Below the pieces are notes generated by a model. It was not told where the DNA came from. It made no database searches and saw only the letters and a program-made list of their open reading frames with translations. This document shows positions 25,391 to 44,699 of a DNA stretch of 64,000 nucleotides, piece by piece; positions within the stretch are counted from its first letter, which is position 1; every line of letters begins with the position of its first letter. The DNA comes from Larus michahellis (taxonomy: Eukaryota; Chordata; Aves; Charadriiformes; Laridae), in the NCBI RefSeq assembly GCF_964199755.1, contig NC_133904.1, positions 2,693,501 to 2,757,500 of the forward strand, given 5' to 3'. A program made the position numbers and the translations under genes.

Positions 25391-28300
25391 TTATGTGAAA
25401 TGCACCTGACTGCACTTAGCCATTGCAATGTAATACATTCTTTCTTCACTGCTTCCATTAACTGTGGAGTCGGAAAAGAGACCTGCATAGACAAAAGAAA
25501 AAGATGTGATTAGCCACTATTCTCAGAAATACATTGTTCGTGTAGCAGCTTCAAGAACCGGTTTCAAAGCTTCAGTTTTACCGAAAGAAGCACTTCATGA
25601 CAAAAAATTGAGAATGACAGGGAAGCTTTACCAAAGCATTGCCCTGTATAACCTCACCCCAAACAGGCAAGCTACTTCTGTATCGGCCTACATGCTTAAT
25701 TCTTCCCCCTCTCATGCTTTTTCACTTGTTCTGCATTTGATTGCAGCACGGCATGCCTTTTCTCCTTAGCACCTGCTTGCTTCTCTGACTAGAGGCCAGC
25801 ATTCAATACCAGCTAAATTTCTCTTCAAACCCATTCTCAGATACATTGGCAAAAATTTTAGACATAAGTTACAAGATAATTGTATAAAATAAGTAACAAT
25901 CATGTCATATTTGGAACTGTCATTTTAACTCTAAAAAACATAACTCGGCAAAGATGAGAAGATAGAGAGTCACTACTTTGTAAAAATCTTTTACATTCTA
26001 TAAACAATACATCACCTTTTCATTAAAAGACAAAACATCATTTTGCTTTTGCTGAAGATGCGAGTAAGAAAAAGTTCAGAACCCAGTACAAAAACTGAAT
26101 TGGAAATGCGTACTTTCATTATTTCATTTCACCACAAACTCTCCTCACCTGTATTGTTTGATGTCATATGTTCAACCGGAGGATTAGTACTAACTTGCCA
26201 TGTTGTTCTAACCTCCTTCTGTCCGTGCCCACTACTTATGTCCACCTTCCATATTTCTGGGTCATCACTGATAGAATAATCGAGAAATGTCAAAATTCAG
26301 TCAGGTATTCAGTCACATCTGAATGTTAATGCTGCAAAGATTGAAGTTTCTCTTACTTTTGACAGAACTTCTTGACCACTGCTGGTCTGATCGGCAGTTG
26401 AAACACGTGCTTCTCATTTAGAGGGTTTTCCTTATAATACTTCATGCAAATTCTACGATAGAAATCAACTAGTTACTGACTTTCTTTGGAGAAATGCTTG
26501 CGCAACACTGCATAAACCTCGTGCAAAATTAACTATACTCTCAGATTTTACAACTTCCTTTTTTTAAAAATTTTAGTCACAAAGCAAAATTTAACAGGAA
26601 GATCCAACTGCTACTTCTGCAGCCTCAATCATCAACATTATGGAGGGCTGCTTTTCTTTTTTTGAAGAGTTTCTTTACAACTGTCAAAGAGAATCTATTT
26701 GTTATTGTCATTTAAAGAGCAAGAAGTAAAAATGAAGTACTTACTGTGTCAAAGGGAAGAGGTTCTCATGTTTAAACTGAAGTAAGACTGTACAGCTGAC
26801 CATTATTTCCAGCATATGGTGAAGCTTTTGAACACGATGAACTTGTTCTTGTAGATCTACTGATGTGGAAATGAAGTAGTCCTGCAACAGCAAAGAGCTT
26901 CCACTCCTAACTGGACCCTCAACTTCTACAGACACACAACATACACTCAATATACTAAAACAATTTTCCTGCTTCTTTTGAGAAGCCAAAATTTTAAGAA
27001 TGGCCCAGTAGACTCAGAACAAAGTTTCATGCTACCAAAGTTCACTGCTCTGCCTGACAACGATCTGGATCAGATACCTAGGAAATAATATATGAATAAG
27101 AAAAAAACATAATGACATTTCTGCAGTATATTGTTCCATCCTCATGATTTGTAATTCGGTTTCTCAGCCTATAGGAACGATATGACTTGCAGCCCGCCAC
27201 CAGCTAAGTGTGCTCTACTTTATACCGCTTTCAGAGTAAAAAAAATAAATAAAAAAAATTAAAGCATCTCACCAAGTAGGTTAATGTTGCAAGTTCCTGG
27301 CCTGAAAAACAAACAGGGAAATAATTAAATTTACTACATAGTGCCGGATGAAATATAAGCAACATTCAGGTGTTCAAAACAGGGAATTCTACCAAAGAAA
27401 AGCGCAAAGTCACTAGGACTGCCCTGTTACTTATTGACATAATTACTCATTCAAAACAAGCAAAAAAAACTATTAAGCAGCATGGTAGAGGCATTATTTT
27501 ATTTACCACCAAGGCTGCACAATGAAGAAACCTACCATATCTTTTGAGACAACCACCCTCCTTGGGACATATAGATTTACAAATAGTGAAAATAAAAAAG
27601 CAAATGAAACAAAGAATGAAAATAGGATGACAAAACAAAAAAAAGAAATGAAGAGATGAATGAAAAGGAGGTGGGTAACAACAAAGGTAAAACAGAAACC
27701 CCTCCCACAGATTCAGAAAAAAAATACATTTATAACACTGAAAACAAAGCCACAATGTTTTCAAGAAAACACATACTTTACAAAAATCTTTCCACCCTAG
27801 CTTCTGTTCCAAGTATAATATATATGTAAGAATAATAAAAAAATATCTTTCTAAATACTACAGACTGTACAAACACAGCTATTACATATCAATACCCTTG
27901 CCTGATTTCCTTTTAGCCCATGTAGGCAACAAAAGAGAAGACAGAAAGAGCATACGGGTCTTATTTTATCACCTACAGCAAACAGATAAGAAAACAGAAC
28001 AGTCCACAGTTATGTAAATCTAGCATTTATTTTACTTTAAGGTCAACCTAAATGTTTTTTCAAATTGAAAAAGAAATACACAGTTATGCAAACTACACTT
28101 ATTTTGAAACAAATGCATGCTTTACATTTTGAAACCATATACAAAGTACAGTTACTAAGGAGGCTGGATACAGGACAGATGAGAGCAGAAGTGAGACCAA
28201 GGTTACCAAAGACTTCTTTGTTTCCTGCATCGAATACCTTTTCTCTTGAATTTCTAATGATGTTAACAGTTATCAGGCTTACCTATGAAAAAACTGACAT

Positions 28301-31300
28301 AATCCTTCTTCATCTTATCCAAACCAATCTCCAAGACCATTTGAATCGGAGTGATACCACTGAGGGAAACGACCTCTGTCTTTCCATGATAAGACTGTTG
28401 AATCAATTTACCTAACAAACTGCTACTCCCTTGATGAATCTAAAAATTAGAAAAGTTTTCGTGTGATGTAACTGTGTATAAAACATCATAAACATTGTTT
28501 AGAAGTACAACACCATGGAAACAGAGACGAACTGTGATATGTGAAAGTAATTTACAAAAAATACAACACAGAAATGAAGGGCAGTTAAGCACTAAGAACT
28601 ATATTCTACTTTAAACAACTCAAACTTTTAACACTTACTGTGAAATACAAATACATACCCATGGCTGTATCTCACCATGTTCCAGGGATTTTATGACCAG
28701 TGTGAAACACTCTACCAACTCCTGATAGGAACTGACACCTAAAGAAAACAAGATGCGATATTTTATTTATCAGTCCAGGTTCTCTCTCCAGCTGTTAAGT
28801 CAACACATATTTGCAAGAACAAAACCCCTTCATTTAAAGAATGATAAATAAATAAAGTGTATTTTACTGAAGGACTGTGAGTGGCACTACAAGAATAATA
28901 AAGTTTGTGTGCAGATTTATCAACTTAAAAATTGTCCTTCAGATCTATAAAGACAAAAATTTTATAGGTAAGTAGTTTTCAGTTTTAGAGCAGATGAGTA
29001 CTACCAATCGTTTAGTACCTTTACAACCAAATAAAATGATCTCCTGCTAGATGCTGGTCTACATACCTAAAGTTAGCTCTTTTAGAAAAAACCTGTTGAT
29101 AACAATTTTCTGAAGAGCTGATCAGTCCCTAAAATTCGGAGAAATTTATATTCATTTCACTGAGAAAGCACTACAGTATAGTAGATACAGAGTACAGAAG
29201 AATTAAAGGAAAACAGATGGAGCAAAAAAACACAATACGCTTACTTCTCATTTTGCACCATAATTGTTCAGCAAAATCCAGGTCTCCTCGCTCACTGAAG
29301 ACTGATTTTATTGAACTGTCCACTGCAGCAGTGTCACATTTGATTTTCTGAAAGAGTTCGTTTGTCTTAAGTAAAAAAGGATGCCTGAGATTCAAAGACC
29401 TTATGAATCCAAATTTTCTCCAGAGATCAAAATTGGATGCATCACTAATGTTTCCCCTTTTCCAGGGAAACTACTGCATAGAAGCTCCTAGTGCATAGTA
29501 GTTTTTATTTAAAAGTGAGACTAATTCTTTTCAGCATTATCACACTGGATAATTGCTATCTTTGGACCAGGAAGTGAAGCCTACTGTCAGAAAGGCTGTT
29601 GCTCATAGCCCAGTAAAGCTCAACCAGACTGTCTAGTAAAAACCAACTGCTTTGCTAAAGATGGTCCTTTTCACCTTACAATGGCACGATGCACAGAGCA
29701 TTGGTAAATAGCAAAAACACAGACCAGCAAGTGCTAATTCAGAACATGACCTATGCTACACCGAACTCATAGATGATTAAATAACTGTATGTATACCTAG
29801 CAGTACCCTGGGAGACCAAAATTAATACATACATAGATTCTCAGAACAAAGACCTATTTTTCTTGTTATCCTGATCCCAAATATTTCTGGTTTAGCTGAT
29901 ACAAAAATCACTGTATTTTTAGCTTATCAACAAAATTCCCTCTCAATAGCAAAAAGACACAAATCTTTTCTTATAGACTGCAAGGGAAAAAAAAATAATC
30001 TTAATATAACTAGAGACATTTTTATAATTTGAATTGTCCATTGCTTTAGAATATCATAAACCTCTAGATAAAAAGGAGAGATATCGAATTGATAACATTA
30101 AATTGGACTGAAATCATTAAATTAGGCGAGAAAAGCAAATTAGTGATAGAATGCAATGGTGCAAAGTTCAGAGCTCCTGGAAGAAACCAGGACATCACGA
30201 GATTGGTAGATTTAGGAGATGACAGACGATGGTTAAAACAAGGGAGCACAATTGCAATTGATATAATACAGTTCAATTTGCAAGCTTTTTGTAGTGAAAA
30301 AGGAAGGGAAAGAAGCAAACCAAAATAGCTCCACATAACAAAATATGTATAATGGACACTGGTAGACCATAAGAAAAAAAAACAGGGAGTTTTTCTAAAA
30401 GTAAAAATTACAGTGGGCTGGCTTCAATATATTAGAGAATAGCTATAGAACTCCTAATTTTGCCAGTAAGGCCTTCTTCCATTATTTTTACACAGCAGAA
30501 ACAGAAATCAAGAGATCTATCTTTCTTTACATCTTTTTGTCTGTGTATTTACATACATAAATGAATAATACACAAGACGTAGTCAAAATTTGAAATAACT
30601 ACATTTATAAGGGAAAGAAGATAAGGCAATTAGTAGGAAACTGCTTATACCTCTGTTCCGTTCTCATTTTCAGATATACAAAATCTATCCAGCTTGTTCT
30701 TTAACTCTAGTAGAGGAGAAAAATAAATTTCACCACTATGGAAAAAAAAAAAAGTCATCAAAGCAATCATATAAATCCCTGGGCACATCATAATTAATTA
30801 TCTCTTTAGATTTGTTTTCTAATGTCTTAAATTTCTGACAAGACACATATTTTTCACAACAGTTTTCAGAAGGAATCAGTAATTTCGGATGCTTCATTTT
30901 AAGATGTCACAAAAGTATTTTTTCCCCACCACCAAAGGGACACTTCGCACGTTAGAAGTTCACGTACGTGTCAGATAACTTGGCACATCCAGAATGCTCT
31001 CAATTACTTTTTAAACATAACAGTGTCATCTTATAAAGAAATAATTATTACTGTTATACAAGATATTAGGACACACAAAAATGACAGAGATGTAGTGACT
31101 AACCTATTTAACTGCTTTGTGCAGGTGTTTATAGTGTAGAAATTAACATCTCTAATTCTAATACTTTAAAAATTTTACGTGGAATTTCCTTTTATTTCTG
31201 TGAAATGTGACATCCCTCTCTCCCCATGTAACAAGCAGCAATTACCAGTCAGAAGTTCCTGGACCTGTTCAACAGCTGATTCAGACTCTAAGGGCTCAGG

Positions 31301-34300
31301 CCACGGGGTCACACCTGTCTTCAAACCTTCAGACAAAGCCTAGAGGCAGCGTGAAAATCAAAACAACACAAATCAGTTCTTGTTTGAGGTTCTTCATGTG
31401 TCATACTTCAAAATGTGACTAACTTCTCCCAGAATCACGTATCTCTCTCTGTACAGCTAACCATGACTTTAGAAACTTCTTGAATTTCCTGGCTTTGGTG
31501 TTCATGAGTTGTCCTCTTTATATTGAGGATTCCTAAAACTGAACTCAAAGTTTATGCTCAAATAAAAGCTTAAAGTTATCTTTGAAAACACCTGATTAAG
31601 TTTTAAATAAAGTGAGTTATTAACACATAAAATCACCATTTCATGTAAATCTGAAATTTCTCACTTATACTTACAAGGAGAAACTGCAGTTCTCTGTATA
31701 GCTGATATACAGGGCTTCCAGGGTCCCCAGCCTCCAGTGTAATATTCTGGAAGTTCCAGAAGTTTATGTCAGTTTTAAACTTTAGAGATCAATTGTCCTA
31801 AAATGTTCATTAGCAAAATGCATATTAGCATAATTTATGATTTAGATTATGAACACATTGTGTTGCTTATATAAAGAATAATAAACACAAATGGCAAGAA
31901 TCAAACTCCTTTTCTATCCTTTGTACTATTCATGATGTAAGCCATGAAAAGAGTTTGGGTTTGTTTGCCTTTTTTTTTTCTTTACTTACCAGAGTGGCAG
32001 CTGAAGTTAGTGGGGGTGTCTCCAGAATCTTATTTACAGTATTCCATGTCATATCAACATATATGTTGCTTGTGGATTCTACAATTGTGTCCTCCAGTGC
32101 AGCAGCTCTAAGAAGTTCATACTGAGCAGATCCTTTTGTCATCACCTTGAATGAAAAGATTTTAAAATAAAAAAAAATAAAAAACACCACAACGCTGCTT
32201 TATACACACGCAAAATAATTGCAAAAGCATTTCAGACACACAAAAAAGGGCTAACATCAGACAAATGCATTACAACATAGGGAGCTCAAATGTAACTTCA
32301 AAAGACATTATTATACTCTTCAAAAGAGATATTACATAGAGAAACCAAGATGAGTTTCTAAATAGAATCTATAAAGCTTCCCAAAACTAGTATCATAAAT
32401 CCAAAGACAGAGTTTTTAAACTTAGATTAGAGGCATGACAGACTATAAAAACCTACAATAGATGAATGATGCATCGTTTTATGTGCCGTTATGAGCTCTT
32501 CCAGGTTTGCAAAACAGCTTTTATCAGCTGTAGGGCCTAGGAAAGAAAAAAAAAGCAAGCATCAAAAAAAACATTTGGCAATCCAAATTTGGCACTTAAA
32601 GTTAATTCTCAAATTCTCCAAGTACAACTTGTGTTGTCCTTCAGAAAGCGGACATTCTTCTTGAATTTATCCTATTGCTAATAATAGATGGTGTTAACAT
32701 ATAAACGTTTAGTAAGAGTCAGTGCTTGTATAAGTTGAACAGGAGCAATTCCAATTTGCTAAGTTATTACACCTGAGTGAAGGCAGGCCTGCACTGACAC
32801 TGTTGCATTAAGTATATTAAAGAGTTATTTCCCCCACAGGGCATGGATTAAAAACAGCTTTTCCTATCTCTCTTTTTTTTCCCCTTCTTGTTTTTTAAAA
32901 CAAGGAATATAGAGCAGTACACCAAGCCAACATCACAAAAAGGACAAAGACAGCATCACTACATCAATAATCCCACATTTTTAAGCCTTCCTCATTAATT
33001 TTATGAGGAACCTTATAACCTTACCGTCACATGTAACCATATACAAATTGATCCCTGTGATTTTTTTTCCAGCTTTGAGAGGCTCAGCTCCAAGCCAATA
33101 AGTACGCTCAGGATCAGAACCATCACACCTTATCCCGAGGGGAGGAAGCACAACCAGTTCCCCTGTCTTCAAGTGGCTCATGTTTGGATTTTGTACCATT
33201 GCATATAAGGAAATCAACTGTCTAGAAATATGAACAGGAAAAAAAATAAGATGCCAGCAAGCATAGCTAAATCTACCTTACGTAAAACCTAACTCCTATC
33301 TACCATGCCTCATTAGCAGGCATCAAATCATTTTACAAAAAGAATGCAGTATTACAATCCCCTTTTTACGGGTAGAACAATGAAGTCACAGGGGAAGAAG
33401 TAAGATTTCATAACTGAGAATGTATTTCATATATTTTAATTTAGACTAAAGATTCTGAAATCATAATTGAATTTTACATTTTAAGCATGTTAAAAGGGCA
33501 AACTAGTCACCATGTTTCAGTGCCATGCCTTGGTATTTTAATAACAGCCAAAGACCCCAATCAGATATTTATTTATGTATTTTAACAGAAGCTTTACAAA
33601 AACAAGCACTGAAGTCTTAGTAGGCTTTCTTTCCTCTCCTGCACTCAGACAGTCCCATTAACTTAATGGGACAGGTCACAAGTGCTTTTCCAGTACCTTG
33701 ACTTTAGCTACTTTGTTAGGAATACTTTTAGCCAGGCAAGACCATTTTGCAGGATGCAAAATGGTCACATCTCCTCACTAAATTAATGAGTAATTTAATT
33801 TTGGGGGATTGAAAATAACACAGGTTCTGAATATTAGGAAAAGAGACAAAAGTTCCAAAAGAAAATTACACCAAAAGGGGAGGCAGACCTTTGATACTTA
33901 CTTTGCTGTTCTGACAGATAGAGCCACTGGTCCAGAATTCTCCTTTGGTGAAAGCTCCAAGGCATAACTAGTATCATCTGGTTTTGATTCTTCCACTGGG
34001 TCACTTTCTTCATTGTGTCTCTTTAAGAAAAATGCACAGGTAAGTCAAAAAAAGCAAGGTATGTGAAAACATTTGATGGGAATTCAAAAGTCCAGATTAC
34101 ATTTTAAAAGTTAACAACACACACACTTACTGCTTTCTGCAAAATATATATCATATCATTTCCATTCCAAAATCTTTCAATAGGACTTTTGCAACTACCA
34201 CCAATCAAACAGATCTCTACATCGGTCTGAAAGAAAGAAAACAATTAAAACTTCTTAATATGCTATATACAAATGATGCATTTCAGCAATTTTTTTATAC

Positions 34301-35928
34301 TAGAAATTGCAAAATCAACTAATTCCACAAATTGTTTTCCAACCCTATTGCAACCATTCACAAATCTGAGGCTTTCTTACTTCAGGAGAACACAGCTAGT
34401 GCATACCATAGGTGGAACTGAATCAACTATGAAAATGCAAAAACTTCCAACTAACCAACATAGAAAATTTAATCTCTAACAGGTTGATTCTACAAGAAAC
34501 TGAAGTTTGATTCAATGAACAAAACTTCAGATAACCTGAAATATGAGCGATCATGACTGTCAAGTAGCAACTGCAATCACTAGATATCCTTGGGATGGAA
34601 AATACTCATTTGAAGTAACATTAGAAATCAACTGATCACTTCTCTGAATTTCTCATGAGAGCTCTAAACACTGTTTGGAAACATTAAATAACTCAAGCCT
34701 GTTCTTGAGAATGAAAGAATATCAATCATTACTTTTGCATACACACAGAGAAGTATTGCTTGATTCTTCACATCTAGTCTGCTTTTCACATTACTGTATG
34801 TTTAAATAATCACCTGATTTTATTTCTAAATTATTATCACCTCTCACTCCAAGGAAGGGAGTAGGAGAGATAAAGAGATTTATGAGTTTAGAAAGAACTA
34901 AACTACTTTAATGAAGTATTAATAACAAGATAAAAAGGAAATAATGAAATAGATATAAAACCATATCAAGCTCACAGCTTTTACACTGAGCATGGGGCAG
35001 ATGGATGGAATACCCCGTTGGTCCCCTGCCTGGTCTGCTCCTCCCTGCAGGTGGGACCCCTCTATGTTTTTCCACTTCCAACCCTCCAACAGGGCAAATA
35101 GCACAGTTAGCTGACCTTAATTGTTACAGCAATGAGTATAAGTAAGAGTCTCTCTGCATATCATTCCTTAGCATAAACTATAAGCACTGGCCTTACCACT
35201 CTGAGAACGAACAGTTTTCTGCATGACACACAATTCCAGAGAGCTAGAAGAGGCTTAGCTAAGAAGTAAAATTACTGAACAGAAAGTTAATTCTGTTTTA
35301 CCTCAAACCAGGACATCCCCCAGCAGCCTCACGCACCATCACCCACCTTCTGCACTTCGCACGACCTATAACACTCTCACGTGTATTCGATCTTTACAAT
35401 TATTTTACACAAATCAACTGTCAACAGGTGCAAAAAATCAGGCGGGCGGCAGGAACGAGCAGAGAGGCGAGGGCTGGCGCTGCCCCCGGGAGAGCGGCCC
35501 TCAGGTACCGGGTCTGCCCCTCCGTCCTGAGGGAGGGGCAGCTCTGAAGGGGCGTTGCTGAGGTAAACTCCCCCTTTTACCTGATATCCCCGCGCACAGC
35601 TCAGCTGTTGATCAATAGCTGCCCGTTTTAAACATCCAGGCTCAGCTTACACGACTGTATTTTCACATATTTACCTCGCAGAGATACAGATGTTCAGAGA
35701 TACCTTCCTTTCCTTCTTCATATATTCTGAAAGAAAAACAAAACGTTAAAGTACAGAAAGTTTTTCCCCTGCGTTCCTCACTAAACAGTAAGCTTAACTG
35801 CATAAACAAAACCAACGCGGGTCTAACAGAGGAGCCACAGCCGGCTCCCCCAGCGGCGGGGCCGGGACCCACCGGCGGAGGCAGCCGTACAGCCCGGCCG
35901 CCGCCCGCCGCCGCCGCTCCTCAGCCAT
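25391..35928 (-). CDS. ZWILCH: ZWILCH, kinetochore RZZ-complex subunit, 18 coding exons
   Basis: Zwilch joins ROD and ZW10 in the RZZ complex, which sits on the outer kinetochore, recruits Spindly/dynein and sustains the spindle assembly checkpoint. Exons in transcript order: 35873-35928, 35675-35726, 34131-34226, 33902-34020, 33025-33221, 32457-32536, 31990-32145, 31675-31746, 31246-31339, 30651-30706, 29245-29347, 28659-28738, 28283-28439, 27273-27301, 26745-26881, 26357-26452, 26149-26267, 25391-25482. All phases join and give 596 residues (human 591). Diagnostic stretches: [69 protein letters not shown]-like [33 protein letters not shown], and the C-terminal CSQVHFT. One exon is only 29 nt. 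The N-terminus is alanine/arginine-rich ([17 protein letters not shown]) because it lies in the CpG island. It aligns to the human start at the LY-x-x-L segment. Constitutive cell-cycle expression from a CpG promoter shared with RPL4 is expected. Confidence 0.96.
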
Positions 35929-36357
35929 CGCCGCCCGCCTCAACCGAACCGCGCGCCTCGCCCTGCCCCCGGCACTACATCCGGGGCGGGGTGCCCAGGA
36001 AAAGCAAAAATAATATTCTTCTTTTCCCCAAAAAGTGGGTTTTATTTATATTTATTCTCCCCGGGCGCCCTCACATAAAAAAAAAAAAAAAAAAGAAGAA
36101 TCCCTAAAAAAATTTTATAATTTCTGCGAGTGAACAACTGGTCACGATGAATCCCTCCGCCAGAAAAAGAGTCCCCCGGTTTGGGAGGCGACCGAGAGGA
36201 ATGGAGGCGCCGGGAGGGAGCGGGCTCGGCACCGCGGGTCGCGGCGTACGCGAAGGGGCTCGGGCTGAGGCCGGGGCCGGGAGTCGAGCGGGCGGCGCCG
36301 TAGAAGGCGATGGACAGGGTGCGGAAGGACATCGCTCATAACGAAGGGAGAGTGGCA

Positions 36358-36376
36358 AGTCCTTCCTTTTCCGGTG
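36358..36376 (+). promoter_or_regulatory. RPL4 5' TOP-type initiation region
   Basis: A pyrimidine tract, CCTTCCTTTTCCGG (36361-36374), lies about 65 bases before the RPL4 start codon and looks like the terminal oligopyrimidine start of vertebrate ribosomal protein genes, where transcription starts at a C and the transcript is under mTOR/LARP1 translational control. The exact start base is inferred. Confidence 0.6.
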
Positions 36377-36427
36377 GGGGCTGCGGCGGAGACGGGCGGG
36401 AGCACGAGAGGCTCCGCCACCGCCACC

Positions 36428-42177
<5,750 letters not shown>

Positions 42178-42233
42178 ACCCCGTGCGCTGCCTCGTCCAC
42201 TTCGGGTCAGGAAACGGCTGGGGCTTTGCAACC

Positions 42234-42239
42234 AATAAA
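42234..42239 (+). terminator. RPL4 poly(A) signal
   Basis: AATAAA lies 56 bases after the stop codon, giving the very short 3' UTR typical of ribosomal protein genes. The next gene's start codon is only about 315 bases further on. Confidence 0.85.
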
Positions 42240-42299
42240 TTCTGTTGGAACCGAGAAATGACGTCGCACGTGTCTGTTGTGGTTTCTCGGCGGGTTGGG

Positions 42300-43310
42300 G
42301 AAGGGAAGCTGTTCGGGATGAGTGGAAGCGGGACGGGCGCTGCCGCCTCCCGACGCCGCTGGGCCGGGGTTTAGCCGTTCCCTACCTCGGGCGCTCCCGC
42401 GCGGGGCCGTGACGCAGAGCGGCCGCGCGGTGGCAGCGGCTGCCCGGAAAGCTGCAAATGGCGTCGGCGTGACGTCAGGCGGGGGCGGGGCCCGGCGGGT
42501 CCCCCCGCGCTGCAGGGGGCGCTGTGGCGGCGGCGTCGGGCGGGCGGCGGAGGATGCTGAGCCGCCTGCAGGAGCTGCGCAAGGAGGAGGAGACGCTGCT
42601 GCGGGTGAAGGCGGCGCTGCACGACCAGCTCACCCGCCTCAGGGTCAGCGGCGGCGGGGGGACGGCCCGGGGACCTCCGGGGGGCGGCTGGGGCCGGGCC
42701 GGGCCGGTACCCCCGCAGCGGGCGGGGGTTGGGGGTGTGCCGGACCCGCGGCGGGCGGGTGCGGGAGCGCGGGCAGCGGCAGGGCCGGGTCCGCCCGTCT
42801 CTCTTCCCTGTTATCTTTTGTGTTTTGAGGCTTGAAGCGCTCCGCGGTTGGGAGCGAGCGGCCCCCCGCCGCCTGGGCGCGGCCGTGGGGGGTGTGTGTG
42901 TGTGTGGAGGGGGGGCGGTGGTTGTTCCCGCGGCCTTTTTGTTCCTGCTCTGCGATAATTTCACCAAACACCCGCTGCGCTGAAGGCGGCCGCGGAAAAC
43001 GCGGCCGGAGCGGGGTCGTCGCTGTCCTGCTGCGCCTTGAAGCCGAGGGTTTTAAACGCTTTGCTGTTGCTGTGGCTGATTGCTCAGAACGATTTAATGC
43101 CCGTGTGACAGCTGACTGGAGAGGCCGTTGTGTTGCTGGTTTGCAGGTGGAGGAGCTGGCGCTGCAGTCCATGATCCGCGCCGGAGAGGAGGCCGCGGCC
43201 GCCGCCGCCCCCGCGGAGGAGCCTCACGGCGTAAGGGGCGGCCGGGGCGGGGAGCGGGAGAGGAGCGGGGCGCTCCTTCGGGCGGGCGGAGGTCTTTCTG
43301 TGGGCGGTTT
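42300..43310. promoter_or_regulatory. CpG island promoter of SNAPC5
   Basis: CpG-dense, GC-rich DNA runs from just past the RPL4 poly(A) site through SNAPC5 exons 1 and 2. A full palindromic CRE, TGACGTCA, is present at 42470-42477, about 80 bases before the SNAPC5 ATG, with a CAAATGGCG YY1-like string just upstream. No TATA box is evident. Long open frames on both strands in this island reflect the base composition, not genes. Confidence 0.7.
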
Positions 43311-44343
43311 TTATAGAATCACAGAACGGCTCGGGTTGGAAGGGACCTTAAAGCCCCCCCAGTGGCACCCCCTGCCCTGGGCAGGGACACCTCCCACCAG
43401 CCCAGGTTGCTCCAAGCCCCGTCCAACCTGGCCTTGAACCCCTCCAGGGATGGGGCAGCCACAGCTCCTCTGGGCAACCTGGGCCAGGGGCTCACCGCCC
43501 TCACAGCCAAGAATTTCTTCCTAATATGCAATCTAAATCTCCCCTCCTTCAGTTTGAAACCATTAGTCCTATCATTACACTCCCTGATCAAGACTCCCTC
43601 CCTGTCCTTCCTGTAGCCCCCCTTTAGGGACTGGCAGGGGCTGGAAGGTCTCCCCGGAGCCTTCTCTTCTCCAGGCTGAACCCCCCCAGCTCTCTCAGCC
43701 TGTCCTCACAGCAGAGGGGCTCCAGCCCTTTGATCATCTTCGTGGCCCTTTTCATCCAGAGTTCTTGACGTTGATCTTTATGCTGTTCATTAGCAGAATG
43801 GCTCAGCTGTAAAATCTGTCCCCCCAGTTGCCGTTTTAGGTCTCAAGGTTTTTCACCTTTTCCCATCCCTGAAAGCAGCATGTTCTTTCCAGGGAGGCTG
43901 GGAAATACCGGCTTTATATTGGCGCAGCATCAGTTCACCAATTATTAAGCATTCTGTCTGATACTGTTAATGGGGACGTGCCGGTTTATCCAGCCGACGG
44001 AAGGGCATGGCGGTACGGTTATCCTCTCAACTTTTTGCTAAGCATATGGTCAGTCCAAACTAATTGAAACTCTTCTCTGGAGGACTAACTGGTGCTGGTC
44101 CCTCTGATGGGCTCGGTCTAGTACTGAGATTTCTAAAAGACACTGTGACTGCACAGTTTCAATAGTGGTTTGAGAAGCATTCTGTGTCGCTGCCTGGCTT
44201 GATAATTAGCAAGATGATAAACTTTTTTATTGCGACAGACTCTCGGGCAGATGGACAACGAGGCCGCTATCAATCAAACCGAATTACACCTGAGCCTTCA
44301 AGATCATGAAGAGGAGGAGGAAGAGGAGGAATCCGATTCTTGA
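42554..44343 (+). CDS. SNAPC5: SNAPC5 (SNAP19), small subunit of the snRNA-activating protein complex
   Basis: SNAPC5 is the smallest subunit of SNAPc, the factor that binds the proximal sequence element of RNA polymerase II and III snRNA promoters; it bridges SNAPC4-containing subcomplexes in the nucleus. Exons 42554-42643, 43147-43230 and 44239-44343 are all phase 0 and give 92 residues (human 98). The N-terminus [17 protein letters not shown] is nearly identical to human and forms a leucine-rich coiled coil running to LALQSMI. The middle (residues about 42-58) is alanine/proline-rich and poorly conserved, plausibly because of the surrounding GC richness. Exon 3 encodes [17 protein letters not shown] and an acidic tail of eight glutamates ending SDS, matching the human C-terminus. 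It is transcribed in tandem behind RPL4 from its own CpG promoter. Intron 2 holds a CR1 copy in reverse orientation. Confidence 0.96.
43312..43760 (-). mobile_element. CR1 LINE 3' fragment in SNAPC5 intron 2
   Basis: On the + strand it begins with 'tatagaatcacagaacggct', the reverse complement of the CR1 3' terminal octamer repeats, and continues through 'gggttggaagggacctt', 'ccaacctggccttgaacccc' and 'ctctcctccaggctgaaccc'-type segments typical of CR1. It is about 450 bases, 5'-truncated, opposite in orientation to SNAPC5, and starts only about 80 bases after the exon 2 donor. Confidence 0.92.
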
Positions 44344-44665
44344 GAGAAAAAAATCAGAGATGCTTTTTAATACAGACTCAGGAATTTCTTCATTCATATA
44401 AAATTCACCAATTTTCATTTTGTCCTGTATATGGATACGAACTTTATGATATGCAAGACCAAGTCTTGGAGTCTAAGGAAGTTACCCTTGAATACGTGAA
44501 TGTCACAAGCTTGGCACATCTTGACTTAGATGTTTAGAGAATGAAAATTTGCTGCACAAATATGTAGCATAATCCATTCCACATTTAAAACTTAATCTAG
44601 CTTACTACATCTTCATAGGTGGATGAGAGAAGTCATTAATTAAGTCAGACTAATTTAACACATAC

Positions 44666-44671
44666 AATAAA
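44666..44671 (+). terminator. SNAPC5 poly(A) signal
   Basis: AATAAA about 320 bases after the SNAPC5 stop codon is the first canonical hexamer on this strand. It implies a 3' UTR of about 350 bases. Confidence 0.6.
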
Positions 44672-44699
44672 AGCAATAATTCATCTGTTGTTTCCTCGT

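Noticed and set aside
25306-25494. 62-codon - strand frame over the last ZWILCH exon
   Set aside because: The splice-phased frame in this exon gives the conserved ending CSQVHFT and stops at 25391. The longer frame is a shadow.
42322-43437. Open frames of 168-201 codons around SNAPC5 exons 1-2
   Set aside because: Same CpG-island effect. SNAPC5 exon frames with conserved protein sequence account for the coding signal.
43319-43616. Open frames of 84-90 codons in SNAPC5 intron 2
   Set aside because: They fall in the reverse CR1 3' end, which is largely 3' UTR-type CR1 sequence.
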